Source: Serilophus lunatus (Eukaryota > Chordata > Aves > Passeriformes > Eurylaimidae). From it: 64,000 bases of DNA. Each line of letters opens with the position of its first letter. The first letter of the stretch is position 1. Position numbers and translations under genes: made by a program. The notes under the pieces are model-generated. The model worked only from the letters and a program-made list of their open reading frames with translations. It did not search any database and was not told where the DNA came from. Below are positions 24,377 through 36,300 of the stretch, piece by piece. Where the stretch lies: positions 1 through 64,000 of the forward strand of contig VXBA01004881.1 in the NCBI GenBank assembly GCA_013399895.1, read 5' to 3'.

Positions 24377-27300
24377 TTATAATGTGATTAACTTACAAAT
24401 TATGAGGGCTTTTTACACGCAACCAGTTTGGGATAGTTTCTGAGTGATTTCTGGATTTGCTTGAAAAGGCACACAATTTCAAGCTTTATTAAAGGAAAGT
24501 ATCTGAAGTTGTAAAATATTTGTTTGATTACACTTGGAAGAGTAAGAAAACTGCTAACTATTGTGGTATTTCGAAATACATAGAACATTCTTCACTGCGA
24601 ATTTCCAAAACTCTTCAGAAGAGGTCAGGATCACTTTTCCACTTTAGAGCGGGGGACATAAAAGAGTCCTTGAAAGGTACAGATCTTACCTCAGTCAAAG
24701 CAAGGCATCAGCAAAGGTAGGCAACAAAATCAGGTTCACAGGCAAACTGAAAATAAAGCCTTTCAAATCTCATGTACTTTGTCCATCCTCTGACACAGTA
24801 TGTTAGACTGATTTGTATCAGCCATATGACTGAGTCCTGATCAGTGGCAGTTCACTGTGCACATTTCATTGGAAAGAGGGAGGTTGAGGAGCAGAGGGCT
24901 GGCTGTTTGCCTTCTCCCAGCTGCTATGCCCCTGACCAGATTGACTTTTTCTAACAGAGATTCCACCTTCTCTGAGGGTATCAAACCTTCTTCAGTGTCA
25001 CTGAAGTGTCTGGACCATAAGAACTGATGTTGGGAGACCTCTTAGGAACAGAAAGTAGCATCAAAGCCAGGTCAGGAAAGGAAAATGCAGAAATTCCTGG
25101 GAATAGGTGTCAAGGATACCATGTGGTGTCCATGCAGTCCACAACCCCTGATGGAAGTTACTAGACTGAGAGGGTGGACTAGTTAAAAAGTCTCCTCAGT
25201 AAGGACACTACAATCAAAAAGAAAGAAAACTTTTGCAACCTTTACTCTTCTCAACATCCCAAGACTGCAGAAACTGCAAATTTAATAACAGATGTTAGGA
25301 CATGACTATGTTAGGATACTGGACGTGCAAACAGAACACAGTCAGTAGGAAATTAATTCCTGAACAAATTAAGTGAGCTACCAGGGTCAAGACTGTTATG
25401 ACCACAGTTCACTCTGTTTGTTTTTCTCCTTGTTAATGAGATACAATTACATGAGCTTTAGCTTTACTGCACTTCTAGTCTAATTATTGAAAAAGGTTCA
25501 TATTTTAGGACAGAAAACTGAAAATGAATGATGGAAACAACCAACATTCTCACTGCTGCCATGTATTCAGATTAATGGTTATTTCCCTAATTAACCTAAA
25601 TCACTCATCTGGTGTAATTTGGATGACTGCAGCAAAGATGACTTTTTTATTACTTAATTTTTCTCTTTACAGTTGTGGCAAGCTAATACACAGAGAAAAA
25701 TAAAGTCAAGCTTTAAACACGCTGATTACAAGCTGGGCATGTACCATAAGCAGTGGCATTTTAACACTTGCAGAAGAAGGAAAAAATCTCACAAAATAAT
25801 TTCAAACGAAAATTACCAAATTCTCTGAAACCATGTCTCTAGGAGCCTCTCAGAAGCACTTTGATTATACTGATGAGGGCCCTCCAGACTCCTTGGGGAA
25901 TTTATTTTCTCAGGCAATCACAGGAAAAGAGGTTTTCTTGAAGATACCAGCATGTACTAGGCTTATCAGGACGTCTCAGGCTTAACCCTTTGATAACTCT
26001 ACCTTGAAGGTACAATCTTCACACCACGGTTTACAGCAATAAATTAGGATGCAAGTCAAGTTCTGAACCTCCTAAGCTAAAAGAATTAAAAACCTGTATG
26101 ATCTGTTGCCACAGAAATAGTAGCTAAGCATCTCACAGTCCTGCAACAGTTAATTTGGATACTCTCCTATGCTCAGGGCCTTTTAAATCCAATGGATTTA
26201 GGTGTGAACTCTAACTCTATACATACAGGGCAACATACTGTGAAAGAGTTCAACAGGACAGCTGAGTATTGACATTTCTCTTGACATAATTTCTCTAAAC
26301 AACTACATTGCGATAAGCTGTTTTTAGAGTTTGGTTTCCACAGACCCATATTCTAATTTCCTAGAGAAACATTATGCATCTCCTCTAAATCTACAACTTC
26401 CACCATGAGGAGATGGTTCTGTGTTGCATATCTGTCCACATTGTTAGCATTTTTGTACCATTATTCATATTATATCTGATTTAGTGTGCTTAATCAATCC
26501 AGCTACAGCATCTGTTAAGAACACAATACTATGGGGCAATAATTATGAAAACATGACTTTCCCAGAAACATATACATTGACTGTCTTTTAATTTGTTACA
26601 AAAGGTTACTATCTATCTAAATTGAGACCTGATGCAAGTGGGTGAGACAACTGAAATTTTGCCAGCTTTCAAAAGGACTGAGTTGTGCCCTGTGTCCGCA
26701 AGCTGCCACTACACAGCATGCTGCACATACATCAGCAAGAATTACATAGTAGGTTAAGAGTTACATTATACTTCAGTATCAGCTTAAAAGTTACTTTCAG
26801 ATCAGCATAAAATCCAAGGGTTTTGCAAGAAATAAACTGGGTTCCAAACCAAAGCAACCACAGATTACTTTCCTACAGGAGTGAAAAACTTCAGCCAAAA
26901 GCAAGCTTAGCTCTTCTTCACAGCTTGATGATTTCTGGTAGGCAAGCCTTATTCCACAGCCTCACAGCTAAGAAGACTCCTCTCGCTGGTTTTAACCACT
27001 TCCATCAGCCAAGAATGAGAAGGCCAGAAGTCACATCAGGACAACAGAGTAGGGTCAAAAAAGAAGCCAAAGGCGATCGCTGTACTACAAGACTGCATGA
27101 GGGTCAGAAAAAATAAAAGAAACCAACCAGAAATAGCCAGGAAAGTGTAGGAAGAGACTTAGAAGTTAAAAGAGGTGGAGGCTGGACAAAATAAGAGATT
27201 GGAAATAAGTGGGCTACATGGCAGATGGCAGAAAAAAGGATCACACTTATGCCCTTTATTTTTTCAATATTCATCTTATTCCTGGTTGAAGCACTGGATT

Positions 27301-29029
27301 TTCAAGAAACCAAGTCAAATGAGTTGTACAAGTGATCCTTTTTCTCCATTCTTAATTAAAAACAAACAAGCCCAAATAAATGCACAGAAAGCTCCCTCAT
27401 AGTCCTTGAAGAAGTGGCAAATTTTGGGAGGGATAAAAGCAATGCAGACTGTGTTTTGACTACATAAAGGCCTCAATTTCAATCTTTGCAATTTCTGCAG
27501 AAAGGTGTTGTGCAGTCATGGACTAGATCACTATACCTTGACCACAGACATGGTCTCATGCCTGTTACTGTTAGTTCCCTTGCCTCAAGCAGTCACACGC
27601 TTCGTGGTTTGCCTTAACAGCAGGGGAAAGAGACAGGATTTGATTCATATGGTGCTCAATAACCAGTAAGGTCAATGCTCTGGGTACATTTTCTTCAGCC
27701 TTGGCATGACTCACTTTCCATAGCCACCTTCCAATCGGAGGCTCAGAGAATAAGCCAGCATGGAACTCAGTCACACCAGAAGCTCAGGCTAGGGAGAGAG
27801 AGGAAGGTCCAAGCAACAGCAGGAGGAGATGGAGTAGCACACATGTTGGGCGAAGACTACGGACTAGCTGGAGACTTAACTCTCAATTTAATACACCAAG
27901 GTTAAACAAAGTGCATGGATACTGTTCTGTGGTTGAATAAAGCCAGCCAGAACCAGACTGCTGAATGAAAGAAAAATAAAGTCCAGGCAGGAAGAAAAAA
28001 GCTCAAATTTATCTTCCACATGAATATCCTCTTCTTTCTCTTTATGAAAACCTTTATTTTCTTTGTTCCCAAACTTGCTACTTCTCTTTTTTTTTGGCAG
28101 TGTAGTATCTGAAGAATAAGTGTTTACTTGCTTCAGTTACCATATATTTTCTATGTGATTGACCATGAGGCATTACCCAAACAAACAAAAAAAAAATCTT
28201 TGAAACACATATGGTAATGAAACAAAAGAATGCTTCTTTCAGAAGAAATCTCAAAATATTGCCTAAATCTCTTTTAAACAACCATTGCAAAAATAATCAG
28301 GGACAATTGATCATGCTTACAGGTTTTAAAATAACTTCAGCAAAAATTTCCTAATTCTTGAAATGAAACCCAGCTGAGATTAGTAGATTCACAATTTATA
28401 TATCAAAAGAGATTATGACAACTTTTCGTAATGGCAGTACTTCTAAATCTTAGAACTGGTACCTGTTCACACCATCTCTGCTCAGCATTACTATTTTGGG
28501 GTGCTTGACAATACACTGCTTGTTAGATTTCACAAGATATCGAAGCACTTGGGGATTTTAAAAAAGTCTGTGAAACTTCATGTTTCATACATTTTCATTA
28601 GCAGCATACTCCTTCATTTGTCCAGAAGACTGTAAAGCTGGGTTCTAAGCCAACTCCCCAAATACTGTACAACACGCCGAAGTTCAACCGCAGTTCACAC
28701 AATAATACCAAGGCAACCTTCCTAACCTAGCTTCCAGGTAGTATTAGGCTGAGGTAGTGTGGTTATTACATCATACTTGTGCTGAGATTAAGGTCCATGT
28801 GATACTTTCCTGAATGTAAGTGGAACTACAGGTTTGCCTTTCAACCCAAGGAGAGTAGAACAGCATTCTTGCTTCCTGCCACACACCAATTTAATTCTGT
28901 AAGAAGTATGCCATCTACTGATGCACTATTTACTATACCATTCTTCAAGTGCCTTCACACAATCACTGAACAGCCTTAGCCAAAAAAAAAAATAATATTC
29001 CACGAATTTACAAGAAACAACTGCACTCT
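24377..29029. other. Intergenic between a CR1 copy and the AKAP11 3' end
   Basis: Unique sequence without recognisable genes. The stretch 25400-25760 is free of repeats and carries several TAATTA/ATTAAT-like homeodomain-type words and a CATCTG E-box. A conserved non-coding element is possible but unproven. Confidence 0.6.
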
Positions 29030-29052
29030 TGAAGCCAGTGAAATGTTTTATT
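29030..29052 (-). terminator. Probable AKAP11 poly(A) signal and cleavage site
   Basis: AATAAA on the minus strand occupies 29052-29047. About 17 nt further is a CTTCA cleavage-type context near 29030. Just beyond come GT-rich GTGCAGTTGTTTCTTGT and then a run of T. Hexamer, spacing and downstream GU/U-rich element together make a standard polyadenylation site. Confidence 0.65.
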
Positions 29053-31521
29053 TTAAGCCACTGCTAAAACAAGGACAAATTTAGTGCAACTTGGAGTTCA
29101 TAATCTGAAAAATGAATATAGTTATATTACTAAAATGGCAAAACTTGTCACCATTATACAGTACAAGACCTTCATATTCATTGAGTACAGTTACATAAAC
29201 ATTTATACTTATTCAAACTGCTTTTGGTATACAATTGCATTACTAACTGGGCTGTGAATTACTGTAACACTGCACAAATAAGCAGCAGTTCCAGCAAATT
29301 ATAATAAATTTTAGTATTAAATACTATTGAGACATTAAAACAGAACAAAGGCCCTCTAAAACTACATCTCCAGCTATACAACAGGAATGTACAAAGATGG
29401 TACAAAATAAAGTGACTACAGTGGCTGGGCTCTGCACTTGCCCCTTCAGAGCTCAAGTACAGTAAATGCTTGACAGTAGAGGCTCTTGCTGTAAAGCCAA
29501 AATTCTTACACCAAATCTTGCATTTTTCTTTGCAAATCAAGTGTCTAAAACTACAGGGGTTTACGCTGGTGACTGTGTTAACTATTTACTGTGTTCCCAT
29601 CTCCAATAATATGTGGCTCTTCATAGAAAAGGTCCCAGACAAAGCTACATTAGAAAATGTAACATTTAAAATCTGATACCATTTTTTGAGAGACCTAATT
29701 AGTCTCGGAATGTGGGTTGCTGGGTTTTTGGGTTTGTGTTGGCTTTTTTCTAAAAAGCTTACACAATCTTTTAAAACTAAAGAACAAAGATACAACAGAA
29801 ATTGCATTCAAGTATTGTCTGAGCTATGCTTTCACATCCTTATTTTGAGACAGCAAATCCTCTTTAATTTTAGCATATGGTTTTGAGTTTTGTTTGGTTT
29901 TAATTTAAGGCTTTATGCATACTTCTGTATTATTTAAGCACCCCATTCTGAATGTTTAAACTTACTTTAAATATAGCCACTTTTAATTGTTAATTTATAG
30001 AGGGACTATTTTCAAAGTGCTTTTTTCTACAGAATCTTACAAAATTTCTCAACACTTCCATTTTTCAGAACAGCAAATGTATTTATGAAGCATTTGGGTG
30101 ATTTTTGAAACAATAATACCATTAGATATATTTTCCTCAATTTAAAAATTAATTTACTGGAGTTTCCTATACAGAAAAAAATGCAAGATGAAACAAACTC
30201 TACCTTATCATGTTTGTTTATAAAGCAGAGTTGTCTGCTTTAAATGGACCAGAATGTGGCCCTTCATGTTTTTACAGCTTTCACTTACACTTCTGTATTT
30301 GTGGTCAGGAGTTTTAAATAAATTTAGTGTAATTTAAGACTCACAATACCAAAGAACAGCTTTCTCTCTAATGTGACAGACAGCACCAGTTAGATATAGT
30401 CAGAGTAAGGTTTTCCAAAGATTATTAAAATGATTAAATTATTTTTGCCAGGCTAGTTTAATGCATTCCTAATTTCATACCCAAGAAGAAAAGTCAAGCC
30501 ATCCAGAACAAATTTAAAACTGTAGAAAACTGGTTTGGATTTTTTTGCTTGTTTTCAGTAAAAATGAAGTTTTTTAAAACATTTTTCTCATGTAAATTTG
30601 GAAACTATGCTATTTTCCTCACAGGTCAATAAAACAATTTCTTCCTTAATATAACTCCAATTAATAACTACACAAATATTTAATCCACTCTGAAAACAAG
30701 ATTCCATTTATAAAAATAATTTTTAGTGCAAGTATTGTCTCCTTAACTTTCTGAATACTTGTAAGCTCTGGGACTTGCACAATTTTTTGCCTTTTCCCAC
30801 CAAAGTAAACACTTCACCAACTTTATAAAATTCAACACACTGAATAAAACGGTTAAAAAATGGCTGTTTCTGTGATGTTGTTTTGTTGGGGATTTTTTAA
30901 AAATGTACAGCTTTGTACATTTGCAATACCTTCAATATCTTTCCGAATTTGGACATGTACAGAAACACTTTACTATTACTACTGTATCCTTATATCCTAA
31001 AATTCCACTTGGTGAGTAAAACTTACTCCTGAGGTAATGCTTTTACTATTTCATTTTCTTGACATTTCAATTTTATAGGTAAACTTGTACAAGTATATTA
31101 CTGCTGTATTAAAGGGAAGCTGTTACAGCCCAAGAATGGTTTCAAATTTTTGTTTAAAACAATACTGAAATGAACTTTTAAAAAAAGAAAGAAGTATGGA
31201 GATAGAGGAGGAAAAAAAAATCAGACAATTCTTGCACAGTTCTTAAAAAATATTTGCTACTAGGCCCATCTTCCAAAAACGGGAATTAAGATAACTTCTC
31301 CTGCCTTGCTTTAGGCTCTAGAGAAAAATCATTCCTGACACCTGGCATTACATTATCTATAACAAGACAAAAGACCTTGAAGTGACCTTGAAGTAGTTTT
31401 TGGTCTTTTTGTCTTTTCAGTAAGTGAAATGATATATGATGTGAGGTAATACAACTGTGAGCATAAAAGAATTTTAATTTTGTGGCAAAAGTTTGCACTT
31501 AAAGTTCACATAGGTGAGATC

Positions 31522-31599
31522 TCATACATATACAGATACACATACATATCTACTTGTGTATGCACATGTGTGAGTACACATACATGCACATACAAAGAC
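31522..31599. repeat. Alternating purine-pyrimidine (CA/TA) low-complexity tract
   Basis: About 78 bp rich in acatac, gtgtatgcacatgtgtg and acacatacatgcacatac, inside the AKAP11 3' UTR. It contains a small inverted repeat ATGTGT..ACACAT. Confidence 0.75.
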
Positions 31600-33231
31600 A
31601 TAAAAAATCTTCAGCTCTGTGAGAAAGGTGAACTTTTTGAGATCCAAGGCAGAAATCCAGATGACAAATGAGAACTACAACAAACCAAGTTTCTGCAAAA
31701 AGGCCAGGAATGCCTTCCTGAAACACAGACATTACAAGGAGAGTGCTCTTGAGTTTATCCATGTGACACCTCACAGGAATTCATGGGGTAAGGGAAATCA
31801 GAATTGTACATATGCCATTAAAATTCAGGAATAAATTTAGAAACCATCTCTCTCCTTTTTTTGGGATAACAAGCTTGTGCACCATATCAACAGTCTATTT
31901 TTCTGTGAAAAACCTTTAAAGATTTTTTTTTGTTCATCCAAAATAAGTAAGGCTCTATGATTCTTTTGCAAGTTTGGGGTGGCAACCTTGTAATTACCAG
32001 CACGTGCCTTTTTCTCTCAAAGGATATATAAAAAAACAAGAGCCAAAAAACATTTTCAGACCACAGGATATGTAAAGGTCCAGATTTCCCCTCAGAGACA
32101 AAGGCAAGTCAGCAGCACTGGTGAGAAACCTGACAAGACTGCTAAAAATATTTGATTAAAAGTCCCTTTAAAAAAATTCAGTGCAGGTATTTAACAAAAA
32201 TGAAAAATCAATTTGCAAGAAATTTCCCCTTTATGTTTTAATTAGCATTCTTTGCTAAGCACTTATGTACTCATTAAGTAACAAAATTGTCTTTATTACT
32301 TAAAAGAAAATTCGTATGTGGCTGCTAAGAAACAAAGAATTAAAACTAGTCAAAAAGACAGCCAAATTCCTCAGAAATTTCTATCTGCTAACATACCTAT
32401 GTGAGAGCCTAACATACAAATTCTTCGACACAAAATTAGTGTCACAGAAGTATCTGAATACAAAAAGCTTCAGTAAAAAAATTAGCAATTTAAATTTGCT
32501 TGGCAAGCTTCAGGAAACCTTGCTGAAGAATCATGCATGAAACTATGCTCAGTTACTCATGTCGCCCTTCTACCAGAAGTTACCAGCTCTACAGTAGTCA
32601 ACAAAAGGGAACATGTACTTGCACCTCAGAAATTTCAGAGCAGACTCTCTCACCTTCACATAAAGTTAAAACCGATAAAGGTGGCTATGAAGACAGACTG
32701 TATTAAGGGGCTGCTTGGGCAGGTCACAATTTTCTCCCTGGCAATGGGGCTCTTGGGCATGTAACACCTGGCCAAGATCACTGATTTTTTCCATTGTCTG
32801 CAGCAAGGTATTCCAGAACATATTCTTGCAGAAAACAGTGCTCTTAGTCCTGCTGTGAATACAGCACACGTATAAGTGGGAAAAAGAGCTATCCCTGACA
32901 CAGTGGGAATCCTGAATATCATGCCTGAGACTGTCTCCTCTGAACTACTATCATAGATAAGGGATGTTTTCATAAATATTTCAATGGTCTGAACACAGCA
33001 GTAAATACAAATTATGCATGGGTGGACAACACCGATTGCGAACTGAAGAAACATACCATGTGCACAGTATCACAAAGCACAGCGCAGCTATTTTGACTTT
33101 CACCTCAAAGCCTTTTAATTGCTGACTATTACTTAAACATTCACTAGTTGAATTTTACTTTACACATCTGTGTTCTTTCTATATCCTTTCAAAAGAGGAA
33201 TGAAGTGAAGAATGATTCATCTTTGGATTTT

Positions 33232-33378
33232 TCAGACATTTTCCAGAAGCCAACCAACAAAAGACTTATTTAGAGCTTGCTCTCCATCAGATGCCTTTTC
33301 TATCATTTCACAGTATTTCAGCACTGCTTGCAAGAGATCTCCAACTTTCCAATCTTTTTCTCGCAGTCTTCTGGAAAG
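33232..33378 (-). CDS. AKAP11: AKAP11 coding exon 11 (terminal)
   Basis: This exon encodes the last 48 residues (1919-1966) and the TGA stop (33234-33232). Sequence SRRLREKDWKVGDLLQAVLKY through WLLENV matches the AKAP11 C-terminus. The acceptor is tcctttag|CTTTCC. There is no C-terminal SKL/CRL-type peroxisomal signal; the protein ends ENV. The exon continues into a long 3' UTR. Confidence 0.96.
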   Translation of the reverse strand, partial: LSRRLREKDWKVGDLLQAVLKYCEMIEKASDGEQALNKSFVGWLLENV

Positions 33379-36300
33379 CTAAAGGAAAGATAGAGGAACA
33401 CAAAATATTTTGACTGGGACATCCTGATGAACAGTTAGAGAAGTTATTCTTGAAACATTAAGTCATAAGAGATCACTTGTAATGAGTTAATCATTATTCC
33501 CACATCTATAAAAACAAAAACTTCCGCAGGAATCAGGCACTTTTCTTTAGGGAAGTTTTCACAAAACTTTCTTCTGGAGGGAGCAACATTTTCAAATTAT
33601 GTGGTGCCACAGGTATGAGGGCTGTGGTTCATCAAGACTGCAGAAAACAGGAAATTCTGAACACAAGATTAAGACATTTGCCACCCCTCCCATGCCAATA
33701 ATGCATGTATAAAAAGACAGAACTCAGTCTTAATAAAAGGATGTGGATTTTCCTTTCACAACATATAGTGTGGTTGGGTGGCACAGACGCTACCCTCAAT
33801 GAAAACAGTATCTTCAGAGCTGGGAAATTATAACATCTTGGGGAAGAGGAAAAGGTGACAATTAAGTTAAACTACCACTCAGGGGCAGAGATCAGTGCAG
33901 CTGAAAACATCTTTTTCACCCGGGGTCCAAGCTCAGCTATACACATAAGAAAGCCTAAGGAAAGAATGAATTTGCCAGTTTGCCCACAAGTAAAAACTTT
34001 TAGTTTAAAGAAACAAAAAATAATAAAAACCCACAATACTCATACAAAAAAACTTTATTCTCTGTCGCTTTCTGAACACCTGTCAATGTTGCATTTAGTA
34101 AACATAATTTAGATGCTCTACTTATTCTTTGGAACTGTAAATTTTTATTGCCTTTTATAGTCCCTACCTTGACATTCTATACATTGTTTAAACAAATGAT
34201 AATCAGTATTAAGGGAATTATCTTTCACAGCTATGAAATTAAAAATTCATAAAGTTTCTACTATGAGACTTGTCAGATTGCAATATAAAATTCTATTAAA
34301 AATGAAAAAGAAGATAATCTTTCCATGCTTCTTCACCTAGATGATGTTCCAACTGCAACAAGGCAGGTGATGTAACCAAGTGAAAGAACATGGGCATAAG
34401 AACATGTATAAAACAATTAACTTCTTGAGCAAACAATTAACTTAAGAAGCAAAAAAATCCTCTCTAATCCCAAGCACAATTTATTCTAAACACTTAAAAC
34501 TTTTCTCAGTGGAAAAAAAAGACCTTTTCTACATAAAACGAGACTGAAATCGGAAGCTATTTCTGTGAATTTTAAAGCAGAGCACAGGAAGTAAGAGTTT
34601 TATAGTCTTAAAACATGCAATTTTGTAAATGATATTTGTTGGTTCATAAAAGAACGGTTGTTTTTCTTTCCTCTGCCAGAGGAAAGTTTGGCAAATGTCC
34701 AAATATATACTTCATCAAATACAGCATAAAACTTCTGTCCAAATAAAATTAGCATGGTAAAACTACAAAACTGGCACCTAAATGTTAATTTAGAGTTCAG
34801 AATTTAATCTCACTATTTCTTTAGATAATAATCTGTTTCTTACTGAAACATTAGAGTTTACTCAAAATAGGAATCATAAAACAGCTAGGTACGGTCTGAT
34901 TAAAAATTGAATAGATACGTATTTTTAATCCGGGCACTTGCATATCTACATTGCCAGGCTTCTCAAAGAAGTCAAGAATTATCTCTTCTAATTTACTGGT
35001 TTCTTGTTATCACACCTAACAAATGTATTTTTTGCTCACAGACAGGTAATTAACTTCCTTCTGCCTTGCCGAGCATAGCATGTACCCTTAAGTAAGAGTT
35101 CCTATCCAGCTGCAGCAAGTAATACCTTGCCTGACACACGTTCAGCAGTATTTTTGCCTTTTATAGACACATCACTCTAGTGACTCGTTACCCTGCTGTG
35201 ATCAGCTAACATAAACCTTACCTCCTTTCCAGAACTCACCAACTGCTTATACTGAAAATTACTGTTTTCAATATGATCTGAAGTAACTGGGGTAACTTCC
35301 CAAGGTACCCGCGAGCTGCCCCGAAGCCCACAGCTGGCAAGAGACCAGCACCTCGGGGTCTGGTTCGCTTCCTACTGCGCTGCAGCGCCCTCTGGAGGTA
35401 CTTGTTCAGCTTTACAAGGGAGAGAATTCGGGATGACTTTTCAACTTAAAACCCTCGGTTTGGGTCAGAGATCACTCCAATTTCGAAATGGAATGGAATG
35501 TAATACAAAACAGGTAATCATTCCCTGTCCCGGGAGAGGGAAACAGGACTTCAATTCCTTTTAACACATCTGCATCCGGAGAACTAAAAATCATCTATAA
35601 AACTAATTGAAACAATTGACAATGGTGGCATTTTGAGGACTGCATGACTACAGCCTGCCTGAAGGTTTTCTGCCCAATCTTTAGGTGTCAACTCAGTATC
35701 AATTTATGACTGAAGTGTCAAGTAGAAAAATATTGTAATTTTTTAGGAGTGCATACATAACAGACACTATTATTTTCCAGAGTGCCCTTCTCAGTATATT
35801 CTCCTATAAAGGGAGCTGGAGTGATGCTCAGATACAGAGCCAGCTAATAATGTATTTCCTGTGTGTCTCACAGCATTGGCTCAAATCTTAATATCACAGC
35901 TTTGAAATCTATTAACTCAGAGTTGGCAAAAAACAAGAGACCTGAGGAAAAATTAAAAAAGAGGCGCCTGTCATCTATTTTTTTCTCTTGCATATTAACA
36001 GGTTTCTCACACACACAAAAAATAAAATTATACCTGAGTCTTTGCAACACTGTAATTCACATAGAACAAGTAAGATAGAGATGAATATTTTCAAAACACG
36101 GCAAAAAAACTCATGAAGGAAACTCATGAAACTCATGAAGGAAAAATGACTGTAATCCCTAACCCAAACTTGTTCCCATCAAAAAAAACCTTCAGAGAAT
36201 GCTAGCCCAGGCATGTGAGAAAAGAAAAAGTGTTTTCTTCTTTTTGCTAAGGCATGTATAAACCACAACAGAGAAGGAACATATGAATATAAGGATTAAA

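Larger units (their letters stand above)
29030..33231 (-). other. AKAP11: AKAP11 3' UTR (inferred)
   Basis: About 4.2 kb of uninterrupted AT-rich, repeat-free sequence follows the TGA. A 3' UTR of several kilobases fits what is known of mammalian AKAP11 transcripts. I place the 3' end at the AATAAA near 29050. Earlier poly(A) signals could give shorter forms. It contains an alternating purine-pyrimidine tract at 31522-31599. Confidence 0.7.

Noticed and set aside
1..29029. TNFSF11 (RANKL) coding exons
   Set aside because: No TNF-homology-domain sequence was found on either strand; by remembered synteny the gene should lie further left.
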